Below are positions 13,201 to 25,200 of a stretch of 64,000 nt of DNA, piece by piece; the first letter of the stretch is position 1; each line of letters begins with the position of its first letter. The DNA is taken from assembly GCA_018697195.1 (NCBI GenBank), contig JAGMWU010000133.1, positions 36,001 to 100,000 of the forward strand, written 5' to 3'. This DNA comes from Certhia americana (taxonomy: Eukaryota; Chordata; Aves; Passeriformes; Certhiidae). A model generated the notes under the pieces. It did not search any database. It worked only from the letters and a program-made list of their open reading frames with translations, and had not been told where the DNA came from. The position numbers were made by a program, and so were the translations under genes.

Positions 13201-16200
13201 CAGGGAAGGGGCCAGCACACATCCCTGCTCTGAGGTGCTCATCACTGCTGCCCCAGTTCAAGATGTGTGAATTCACACTTCCATTTTCCAATAAGTTTGG
13301 TGCCATCATTTTTTTTCTTTTCTTTAAGCCTGCAGGCATTCAATTCTGAGCAGTAATTGCATGAAACAGGCACTTCTTCAGGAAGAGACGTTTTCCCAGG
13401 GTGGATTAAGCCTTAACCATTACAACTGCAGCCCTGACACTTCTCTTTATCCCTCTGTGCCTTGCAAAGCTCCAATCTGCATTTTGCTCCCCCAGCACAT
13501 CCCCACACAAGTGGGCAGGAACCCCCCAGTGTCATGTGGAACCCCAGGGATGCCTTTATTTTCATTATTTCAATAGCTTTCATTTCTGTGCCTGCAACAC
13601 CAATTTAATTAGGGCAGAAAAGTTTTACACTTCCACTTACAACTCCCTTTCCACGAGTGGGTTGAGGATGGGAGCACAGTGCACATAACAATGGATGCAG
13701 AGCTCAGGGTTGAAGTGGGGACACCAGCAGAAGAAGGAGAAGCCACATACATTTAATGAACTCTCATTTTCTCTCACCCAGGCAAAACAATGATCTGCTC
13801 CCCAAAAACTGCAGAGTGAGGACACTCCTGTTCTGGCTATGGGGGTGCAACCCCAGCACGGTGGAGCTGATGGCACTCGTGGGTGTTGTGTCACCTGCTT
13901 GGGGCAGCTGAGGGCAGGCAATATTTGGGGCAGAAAGCCCTCACCCTGCATCTGGGCTCTACCTGGCTTTGGTGTCTCTGTTACCTCCTCTCACCCCACC
14001 AATGCTTGGACAAGGAAGGAGGAGAATGGTGGGAGCTGATGGAGCTCAGCATTTCCAGGAGAGCCCAAGAGCCAACCCTGCTGCTCTAGGAAAAATCAAA
14101 AATCCATCAGCTCCCAGCAAAGTTCCTCACCAAGGAGATGCTCCCAGCGCCAGCCAGCTTCACTTGGCACCAACCAGAAAACTTCTTACAGCATCAGCTG
14201 GCTGCTCCGAGGATTCATGGAGTGGCTTTGGAAGGGAGGGATGCAGAGAGGCTGGAAGTGAGCCCCAAGCACTGACGAGCTGCCCAGCATGCTCCTCCAC
14301 GTGGCTTCCCCTTGGCTGGCACACACAGACTCCCGAAGACTCTAATCCAGCTCTGGATGCAGCAGCAAGAAAATGAAGCCCTGGGGATGTGCAGGATCTG
14401 CAGGTCCCAGCTGAGGAGGTGACACCACCCACGGCTGGCACATGGGAAAACAGCCTGGATAACAATCCCCCAGGCACTGCAGGAAGAGGGGATGGGAGAG
14501 GGGAGACCTCCCCTTCTTTTGAGGGAGTTTTACATTAGCAAACTCTGGATTCAGCTCTTGAGAAGAGTCTCATCCCTCTTCCTGGAGCAGCATCCCAGGC
14601 GCTGCCGGCACGCTCCAGCACACGCTGATCCTCACAAGCTGCTGCAGTTATCCAGGGCTGCTCAGCAAACAACATCAAAACATGACACCAGCAGCCCGGG
14701 AGAGGATTATAACTCACTCAGGAAGAAACTGAGAATAATTAGCGCCAAGTTTGCTGAGCAGAGCCCGCCTGGCTCCCTCCCTGCCCTGTCACTGTCACTT
14801 GCTTACACGAGTCTTCACAACTGGAACTCCTGTCGCCTCTGCTGAGTGTTCAAGGCAGCAAGATAAATTTATAACTCACATGACTTCTTGAAAGCAAAGG
14901 GAACACGAACACCCCTGGAACCACACGTCTGTGGGCCGTGTCTCAAGGAGGCAGCAGTCCATGCCCTCACTCATGGGTGCTCTTTCCAGCCAGAGGAGGT
15001 AAGAAAAGGGATTCCCAAAGCCACAAAGCAACTTTTGGGTATTCTGCCCAACCCAAGCTCCTGTCAGAACTGTGTGCTCTGCCCAGAAGCAGACTGGGAT
15101 CTGTCACAAGTGGCAGTGACCCGAACTTGCAAATGGGTCCTGAGAATCACCTTTCCCAAGAGAGAGGGAGAGTGAACACATCTGTGGTTTATTTTAAAGC
15201 TCTCCTGGGCTGAGCAGCATCTCAGTGCAGCCAGGATAGAGCTGAACTGAGCTCTGCCCTCCTCTGCTGTCAGCCCTAACAGTGAGAGAGTACACAGTGG
15301 GTCAGGATCATGGACACAGACCTCCGCCTCCGCCTCCTCCTCCTCCTCCTCCTCCTCCTCCTCCTCCTGGCACAGCTGACTGTGAGGGGGCACGCCAGAG
15401 TTACTCAAGCTCACTCTGATCCTTAGTAAATCTGAGCTTGACCTTTCTGCATCCTCTGTGAGAACAAATGGTGATGTTACCTGGCCGTGCTAACCCAGCT
15501 GGGACGCTGCTGGAGCAGAAGGAAAAGCAGCAGAGCCAGGAGCAGGAGCAAAGGACCCCTCTGAGGAGATCATGTAGGTTCTCACATTTCTATTCGGCCT
15601 CTCTGCTCTGCTCCTCAGGGAACAATCCAAGGCATTGAAATAACACGAGATCCCATTGCTTCACGGTGCTGTGGCTCTGAAATGGTGAAAATGCCCTACA
15701 AAACTCTGAGCAACCTTCAGCATTATCATCTGCAGCACAATTCCCACCTGCTCCACAACACCTCTGCTCTGGAGAGAAACAGAAGCCACAAATACCAAAG
15801 TTTACGTGCTGCTCAGCCGTGCTGCTCAGCCCAAAACATCTCCCTCTCTCCTCTTCTGAGTTCACTGATGGAAGAAATCGCTTTAAGCAGGTGAGACTGC
15901 AGGAACTGGAGCAGGCGACAGCAGCAGGAGAGGTGGAGCACTCCAGGAGTTGGAATACTGAGAGGGTTTGAGGAGAACAGGGCAGGATTCCTGCCAGGTG
16001 ACATTAAACACCATCTCCAGCACAACATGCCTTGGCTGTTGGCTCTGGAGCTTTCCTGAGAGTCCTGTAGCCCAAAGTGACAAACCAGAGCCATTCTGAC
16101 ATCACATGGAAGCCCCAGTGCTCAGACACCCCAAGCCAGCAAGGGGAAACTTCCACATTATTTTTTCCACATTTATTTTTATTCCCTCCAAAATTAACAT

Positions 16201-19200
16201 AAAAGACCAAATCTTTTTGCAGCAGAAGTTGTTGTGTGGTGACCTGCAATTCTGCTGGGTCACAGACCCCAGGAAGTCCCTGCAGGGGCTGGTGCACTCC
16301 CTGCCTCCAGACACATTCCTGGTTGAGTTACCATTACCCAGCTGCAATGTCCCTACCAGTGCTGTAGGACTGGGAAAACATCTGTTCTATTCCACAAGCT
16401 CCTTATCACCCCAGAAAGGTCCATATCCTGCAATATCCTGGGAGATCAGACCCCAAAATACATCTCAGCAACCTAGGACAAGATGTGACAGCCTCGTAGT
16501 GGCAGAGCTTCACCCCTGCTTACTCCTGTTTTCCAGCTTGTGCTCTAAAATCAGTTCTCCCCCACCCTAGTCCTTCCTTCATCACATTCCCACTGATCCT
16601 GCTCCCAACGCAGAGGAGGAAACACAACACAGGAGCCCAGTCATGGTCAGCCACAGGAAACCAGCTGGAGATGCTGCTGGGAGCTCACTTTGGGGTGGGA
16701 AAAGGCAGGTGTTGAGCTCTGCAGCTGAGCAGCAGGAAACACTTGAAAACAGGTTGAAAAGACAGTTATGGGAACAGCAAACACACAACTCCAGCCGCTC
16801 AGCAATACCCCCCACTTCCCAAAGGCAGCAGGATTCAAGGATCTCAGCACCAGAATCACTGCTGCAGCAGTGACCCCAAGCACAGAGATACCTGTGAACT
16901 ACTTCAAATGCTTCTGTCAAAGTCCCATCAAGGTCAGCTGAAATCAAATCAGACCTCTCTTACAAGAACCAGCAGCCCAGCACTGGGGCAGAGCACAACT
17001 CTGAGGGCAGAGCTCAGCTCCAGCCGTTTCAGGATATCAGGACCTGTCCTACACCTCCCCTGGGTTTGCAGCAAATTCCTCCAGCACCTCATACCCTGCA
17101 GGAATCAACAGCAAGAGGAATCCAAAGGCTTTTGATTCTTTGAACCAGCTACAGCAGTTGCAGGCAATATTCCAGCCACATCTAATCGCGTTTTAACACT
17201 TAATAACCTATTTTCCCCTGCTAATCCCCTGCAGCAGCAAGCTCCACCAGCAGGATGTACATCCCACCAAATCCAGCCTGGGGCACAGCCACGGGCTGAG
17301 GGACCATGGCCAAATCCCTCTCAGCACCATGATTACAGAATTTGGTGCTTTTTCAGCATCAGCCTCCTGCTCCCTGACTCTGGCAGTAAAACAACTGCAA
17401 GAAAGATGCTTGGGGGGAAAAAAGGGATCATCAAACATATTAAATTCTAAATAAGAGGAGAGAAGAGGGCACAGAAAACTCAATCTCTTGAGTATAGAGC
17501 CCTTCCCAAAGCATCTCCCACATTCAAAATTTATAGACTTCTCTGTTTCCCTTTTTTATCTACATCTTATTTGCAGAACAAATTCTCTCAGTGGCCATTT
17601 CAAAACAAAGGAACCTTTGTCTGTGTTTACTTGACAGCAGCGGATTAGGATAAAATAACTTGCATTTCAGAAGGGTTTTTTTATTTATTGTTAAGATGCA
17701 AAGCCTCTACTGCAGCGAATCACCAAGCAGAGAATCCATCTGAGGAATGATTTCTGGTACACACTGAGAAACTTGGCTTTTGGAGAGAAGCTCCGAGAAA
17801 GGTATTCACATACAAAAATCAAATTTTAAATGGGATTAACTTCTGGACTGTGACATTATCCATTTCTCCTTTTCATGCTCCTGCCTCACATCTATGTTTA
17901 TTTTGGCTATGATCGGCTGCTCGCACAGTTCAGGAGCCAGGAAAGCTCTGGGCAGAGCTGGGGCATTTTCATGTCTCCCTTTGAATTGCAATATCTGAAG
18001 CTCAAGGCTGGGCTGGTCATTCAGGGAGAAACAGGAACAGCCCCAGCCTAAACTGGACCAGAGACCATGAACTTCAGCATTCATCCACAACCCAAAGGAT
18101 TTTTTGGATGTAGATGATTTTAAAGCAAATTATTTTTATTTTTTTTTTTACATCCCTCAGCTCTCTGCAGCTACCCCAACCCTGCAGGCACTTCCCCTGC
18201 ACAGCTGAGTCTGGCAGGACATGTGGGAACAAGGAGCAGCACAAACAGCCACAAAAGCTGGGATCAGCCCCAGGAAGGACTGCAGGAGCAGACACTCACT
18301 CACCACAAGCCCACCCCGTTTATATTCCAGCTCCTCTGCAGAGCAGCCCACCCCAGAGCACATGGAGGAGGATGTTGGCAGCTTCCCTGCAACATCCATC
18401 AAGTAATGAATAATGCTCCAAAGGGCACTGCCAGGAGTCCAGGTGGAGAAGGGAACAGCAGCAAGGACCAGGTTCCTTCCCCACCAGGAGCCCATTCCCA
18501 GGATACAATCAGGCCTGGGCATGGCAAACCTGAGGCCACACACCCAGGAACTCTTCCCTGTCCAGGTTTGTGCAGATTCCCATTCCTCATCACACCAAGA
18601 GCTCATCAGCCCAGCACAATTAACCTGCTCCTCTGAGCTCGCCTCCAGCCCAGCACTGTGTGCTTAACAGCAACCGTAACCGCCAGGAATATTTCCTGGG
18701 TTTCCCTGGGATCCAGAACACATGTTAATTAAATGCCAGTTTGTTATTCAAACAGACCTTTGGAGACTTCACAGCACTAATAAGCGGCACATCCATTCCT
18801 GCTCCCACCCTCCCCACTTGGATGTTCATTCCACCTCCTCCACGTGAGCTCTGCCTCCCCTCAGCCAGAAGAGACCTCTGGAGTGCCCTCCTCAGCCTCC
18901 TGCTCTGAACAGAGGGGGCCAGACCTGCCCACGGCCTCACATCAGCCGGGTGTGCTCTCAGAGTCTGCAGGGATGGAGTTTCCCCCTCTCCCCAGAGGCT
19001 GTGACTCCCCATTTCCCAGTGCACCAGGATCCATCACCCTTCCTGCCTTTTCTGTGGGTGGGATAGTTGGTTCTTCCAGCCATCAGATCCTCCCCACAAC
19101 AGCCACAACCTTTCACAGGTGACAGAGGGATGTCTGCAGTGACATTGACTCCTGCCCAGCACATTCCCTGTGCTTTGGGGGTTACTCACTCCTGGAACAG

Positions 19201-22200
19201 CTACATCACCCTGGGGCACAGCCAGTCCCTACAAACCAGTGTGACAGGAAAGGCTGAACCCCAAAAGCCTGAACCAGGTGTGTTAAAGGGTGAGGAAAAG
19301 CCTCTCGGGTTGTGCCTGCCAAGCTTTGGGGACAAAGAACACGACCTTCCTTCAGCATCTTCCTCCAGAGACAGGAGAGAGGATGCTTTGTGTTTAAAAC
19401 CAGTGTGTGAGGCCATGAATGAAACTCGTCTTCCCCAATAAGAAGCACAGCAACGGCCAAATGTGCAGCAATTCATCTGGAAGCAATAGTTTGTTTGGCA
19501 AAGCCAGTGAATATAGGAAAAAGAATTGGATTTGCATTGAATTTTTGAGCTTTCTAACAAAGCAGGACTAGCCTTACCCAGTTAGAAAGCTAAGAGAGCA
19601 AAACCTTGAAAAATTAGAGGAGCTAGGTCACAATTTATTTCTTTTTTTCTTTAAATGAGACTAGTCAGGCATTACCAGAAGCAGCATTCAACCTGCACCA
19701 CCTCGGAGCAAAACAGCATCTCTCAACCAGCAATGCCAGTGCTCATAGCCCTCAGCAGAGCCAAAGAGGGTCAGGCAAGAGGGTGAATTCCTTTACACAC
19801 CTTCATTTAATCACCTGAACCCCTAAATGTGGAGGATTTGAGGTGTGAGGGCCTGAAAAAGGAGATTTGTTTTGACCCAGCTCCACTGCTCCCAGTAAAC
19901 AAGAGACAGGCAAGGATGCAGTCAGTGAATTCAAAGGCCTGGGTAAAACTGATGACAAGGATAGGGATGGGAAAAGCCACTCCAAGGCATCCAGAAAGGG
20001 GGTAAAGAGCTGAGTAATGGGGGGTTTTTTGCCATTGTTTCACCCCAACTTTAGAGCCCCCTGGGGTGATCCCAGGTGCTTCTGCAGGTTTCTGGAAATC
20101 TGCTGCTCTTTGCAGCACGACCTGTGCCACACCTCAGCTGCCCCCACAGTTAATCAGTGTCTTTGCCTTTCTTTCAGTTCTCTACAAACTTCTCAGAGAC
20201 ACTGGGGATCCTCTGGGACAGAGGGCAGCTGTGACAACAGTGACACCTCGAATTTCAAACTCAGAAATCTTTTCAGAACCAATCTCTTCAAAAGCCAGGT
20301 GTGGAGAAGGTTTGGAGAAGGCAGTGGTCTGGGGGCTTCTGCCCACTCTCCTTGTGCTGTTCTTTATCCCAAGAAGGAAGAAATCCCCTAAAAGCAGACT
20401 TCACTCACCAACCATCCTGGAATGTGTGCTTGGCTTGGGGACAGGAGCACAAAACTCAGCTTCCCCATGGGGACACGTACCATGACCAAGTGCAGAAACA
20501 CCACCAAGCACTGACCCTGCCACCTGCTCCAGGCTGAGGTCCCCAGGAAAACACCAGTCCTTGGAAAAGGGGTTTAATGGGGCTGGTGATGGGAACAGTT
20601 AGGGGAGCAGAGGGGCATCAGTCACCTCCATCCACAGGGAGAACACAAATCCAGCTGCCACAGGCTGCAAATTCATCTCTTGGAAAGTCGACTAAGCAGT
20701 TTAACACCATTCAGCTTCTGGAATCCACCACTTTATCCCTCTCCTTCTTTAGGGAAGCAGCTGGCGCTTCTTCCAGCACCTCAAGGAAAAGTTTTAATGC
20801 TCCAAAATCACATCCTAGGTGAGGCTGTGGAGCTCAGATCCTTCCATGGTTTTGGTATGGAGGAGGAGAAGATCACAGTGGCCTGACCAAGCCCATCTTA
20901 CTCTGCTCAGGGGAGTTCAAGCTGGGCAGTTCCCTCTGTGTATTTCAGTTGACTGGAATCTCAGAGAAGAAGTCAGGGGAAGCTTAATCCATGGCAGCAG
21001 TGTCCTCCCAGATCAAGGGCAGGACATGGCTGTCCACTACAGAATGTCCCTTGAGCTGACTTCCTGTCTCACCAAAAGAAGTGTTAAATGCAACATAACA
21101 CACTCTTGATAAAAATCAGAATATTTCTCTTCTACATTTCAGTACCTGCATAAAATCACTTTTATTTTCCCTTCTCTAAGGAACAATTTCCACTCCCTGC
21201 AGACCACAACTACTCAAACCCACCGAGATCTCCAAGCACCTCAGCCAAATCCTCCACACATCAGACCAGGGGCAGCCCATACAACCACACTGCTGCCAGC
21301 TGAGGGTCTGATCCTGCTGCTTCCCCATTTTCTGCTGTAAGCCAGGGTCAGCATCCCCACTCCAGCATTCATCCCCACCATGTCACACCTCTGGATGCAA
21401 GCACAGCCAGGTTTGAGCCACACGGCAAAGCTTCTGTGCCATGGAAAGAGAGGCCAACAGGACCCTGAGCCACCCTGATAATCCCAAAAAAAGAGCCAGG
21501 AAGGACCCGTGGGAATGGAAAATCCAAGGACCATCCTCCTGCATCTCTGACACTCATCAGCTCAGCTCAGCAGGTGGGGGCTGTGGAGCACCACGTGGGA
21601 CAGGCTGGACACGGAGCCACGCTCACCTTCGGTGCGGATGGTGAAGGGGGAGTCCCCCAGGCGCTTGGCTGAGAACTGCCCTCCCAGGGATGTCATCAGG
21701 AAGCACAGGGTGAAAAATCCAATGCCCAGCACGAAAATCCTGCAGGAGAGAAAGCAGAGCTGGAGCAAGGTGTGATGAGGAGCCAGCTCCAGCCTCCTGA
21801 GCCAGCCTGTCCCCGGGGTAGTCCCTTTGCACAGCAGCAGGAGAGGCTCTGGGTTTGGGTGTCTGGGACAATCCCAGCTCCATCCCTGTGGCTCACACAC
21901 CCAGCCCCAGCATCTGTGCAGCAGCAGCACCTCACCCCAGCCACGGCCAGACCAACGAGCACTTCACAAAGAGCCCGGGATGCTTCTCCCCAAACCCTGG
22001 CACTGAGCAGGGGGGGTTTGCCTGAGAACCCCCTCTGAAATCCCTGCAGCCTGCTCCAATAGGCAGGCCTTGAGGAATTCTTCACGGCACCCACGGGGCA
22101 ATGGTGGATTTGCATCTTCAGTGGGGAAGCTGAGCCAGACCACAACTGCCCGCAGGATGCTCCACCAGGTCCAGCCCAACAACCCAGACTGCAGGAATTA

Positions 22201-25200
22201 CTACAATAAACAATACCTGTGTCCCTCTGGGAGAGAGGACTAAAGAGAGACCTTTACTTTCCCTTCCTCTCAAAGGATTTAAAAAAAAACAAAAACCCTT
22301 TTAGTTTTTTAAATAAAGCCTTTTGTTCCCCTGTAACTAGGCCACCGGCATTGTCATTGTGTCCCCTGTGCACAGGACCTGCACCCGCAGCACTCATGTG
22401 GCCTGGGGCCATCCCATCACTGCTTTTGTTCACCGGGGGTGGAGGGAAGTGGCTCCCAGGGGTCACACTGAGCAGGATGTCATCTGCACCGTCACTCCCA
22501 TCCCAGCTCACGGTCACCTCCAGTGAGGGGCAGGAGCTCCCAGCACTGCTCCTGCTCAGGCCAAATCCAGGCCAGTCACATTTTTGGGGAAGGCAGGAGC
22601 TCTGTGCCAGCCCGGTTGTTGTGCACAGGGGAGTGTAAAGCAGAGTGCTCTGTGCCAAGGGATGGATGCCTGGCCTCCTTCCACTGCTCAAAGACACTGC
22701 CATCATCCCTGAGACTCTGTGGAGGTGCAGCAGCCTCCAGCACACACTCGGGAAAAGCCCTGGCAGAGCCACTGACAGCTCCTGGAGCAGCCACATGATC
22801 TCAGCCACCAAACCCGGGGGAAATCTCAAGGAGGAGAAAGAGAAAAGACAATCCCCAGGCAGCCTCGTGGAACAACAGGTTTGTCTTCCAACAGGTAAAT
22901 CCTGTGTGGGACAGGGAGCTGAGGAAGCCCTCAGGGGTGCTTGCTGTCATCACTGCCCCTCAGCATCCCTGAGCCAAAGGGAAGCAAACCACAGAGGGCA
23001 GGAGCCTCCAACTCTCCTTTACAAGCTCACAGCATCCTCCACAGGGCTCAGGATCTGCACACAGACACAGCACAGCCACCCAGGCTATTCCAGGTGCAGA
23101 GGAGCTCACAGCCCTCCTCGTAAGCATTCCTACATAGTTAAAAGGCAGAGGAATAGGAGCCAGTCTTCAACTCTGGGCTACAGCACGCCAGCACTGCAAT
23201 TATCTGCTGCTGGAAAGGGCTAACAAATAAAGTGACCTGCTTCAAAGCCCTCGTTAGTGACTGGAGATGTTGTGGAGAGCTCAAGCACTGGGTCAAGCAG
23301 CTCAAGAAGGGATGGGCTTCCCCAGGGAGATCAAGTGGAGGAGCTCCCAGGGCAGCTCCCTACTCCCAGCACAGCATGGCCAGGCTTTCCTTGCCTGGAA
23401 AAACTCCTGGGGAAGACATGGCACTTACAGAGGCTCCCACGAGCTCCCTGCCTCCATGCAGGCAGCTCTGAGGCTGCTGTCACACAGACAGCACACACCT
23501 GAGCCCACATCCAGGGCAGCCTCACTCTCAGCAGCAGCCAGCTCAAGAACAAACAGTTTCCTTTGACTGCTCCGAGGAGGATCAGCCTTGCTCACAGCAG
23601 ACAGGCCCTTAACTCCTGCCCATCCCCATGGATCAGCCCTGCCCTATCCCCAGCAGATCGGGGGCAGCTGGCCATGGGCTCTGGACAAGCAGCACAGCAC
23701 AGCTCCCCATCCCCTTCTCACCTCCCACCTAACCAAGGGGAAAAGCAACACCCTGGGCTTGTCAGCACTGAAGAGCTCTGCCAGCAGCACACTAAGCACC
23801 AGCACAAACACTCCCTGGCACCCAGAGCTGGCCTGGGAGAGCTGATCCACCTGGGAAAGGGCATCACTAAAATTCAAGTGTACCACTAAAACTGCCTGAC
23901 ATCCCCGTGCAGGCATGGACCAGCTCAGGTGCCTTTAATTTCTGAGTGAGTCACCCCTGAAGGGGTGGAAAGCAGTTTCTACAAGATGTATAAACCACTG
24001 TGCACTCACTAACCCAGGCTCCCACCCCTAAAGGCCTGGCTGCAGGCACAGCTGGTGAGCCCCACAAGCAGTAACCAGTGGAGCAGAGCCACCCCTTCCC
24101 CAGCAGATGCTGATGAACCATCGAGCTGTGGAACCTGCACACAGACACGATACAGACCTCAGCCTCCTCCCCAAAGCAGACCTGGGAGAAGGGTTTCCAG
24201 AGAGCCGTGGTCCAGCTCCAGCAGGGAGGTGATTGTGGAGGCAGCAGAGCGTTCCTGATGCTGCAAAGCAGCGTGGTGTCCCATAAATAGCTTGGAGAGG
24301 GGGTGATCTGGGGACATTAGTGCACTGCCATTATCACAGCCTGAGCCCAGTGCAGTGCTGGATCTGGAAAAGGCTCTCAGGAGCACACTGGAGGGGATTG
24401 CTGCACCCAGTTTGGCTTTGGAGGGCTGAATTTGCCCTTGGGAGACGCTGCCTGCCATGGCACTTCCCTGGCAGGAGAGGACAGCAGCAGGCTAGAGAAG
24501 AAACAAGCTGAAGGGGGTCAAAGCCCAGCCAAGTCCTGCTCCTCCCTGGAAGCATGTCCTGCACTGTCAGCATGTGGATGGGGACAAAATCAGGTACCAC
24601 CTGTCCTGGTATCCCCTGTCCCAAGGGGCATTTTAGCAAAGCATCACCTGAATAAGTACACAGAGCTGATCCTGCTCTCACACCTCCTATTGACAGTATC
24701 TTCATCATTATGCGAGACCTTGTTGACGCTTTTTAATCTTCATAATTACAGTCTGGCAAGGAGGGAACGTTAAACACTGAGCAGAAAGAAAAAGGGGACG
24801 GGAAGAAAAAGATACAAAGGTGATCTGTGCTCTACCATCTCCCTAGGAAACTAAACGTTTTTCATTTTGACTGGATTACAGACAGAGCAGGGGAGATGCA
24901 AGATGCTTTTTCCTAAAGAAAAAAAAAAAAAAAAAGAAAAAAATGAATTGGAGCCTTACTGGAATTGCTGCCCTTGGGAGATCAGCCCAGAGCAGTGCTC
25001 CAGGGAGCAGGGACGCTGCAGGTTGGACTCTCAGCCTGAGAACCCCAACTCCTTTACTTTTGCTGATGTTCTCCAAGTGAATAAAAATGCCTGGCCCAGA
25101 TTCAGCTGCGTGGAAATTCCTTATACAGAAAACAAATTTACCACAAAGTAGGTAAAACATACCAGATCCCAGATGGCAGATGGTCCAAATGCACTGGGTC

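Larger units (their letters stand above)
4293..21626. other. MGAT5B intron 2
   Basis: A 17.3-kb intron between the anchor and stem exons. It holds a solo LTR (8833-9380), a GTT microsatellite (about 7360-7386), a CTC microsatellite (15321-15369), a partial tandem duplication near 6213-6262 and several AT-rich islands, for example 13095-13120. The other open frames show no splice or protein evidence. I see no embedded gene. Confidence 0.85.

Noticed and set aside
24919..24942. Poly(A) as the tail of a processed pseudogene
   Set aside because: The preceding sequence on neither strand resembles a known gene, and no flanking direct repeat was found.
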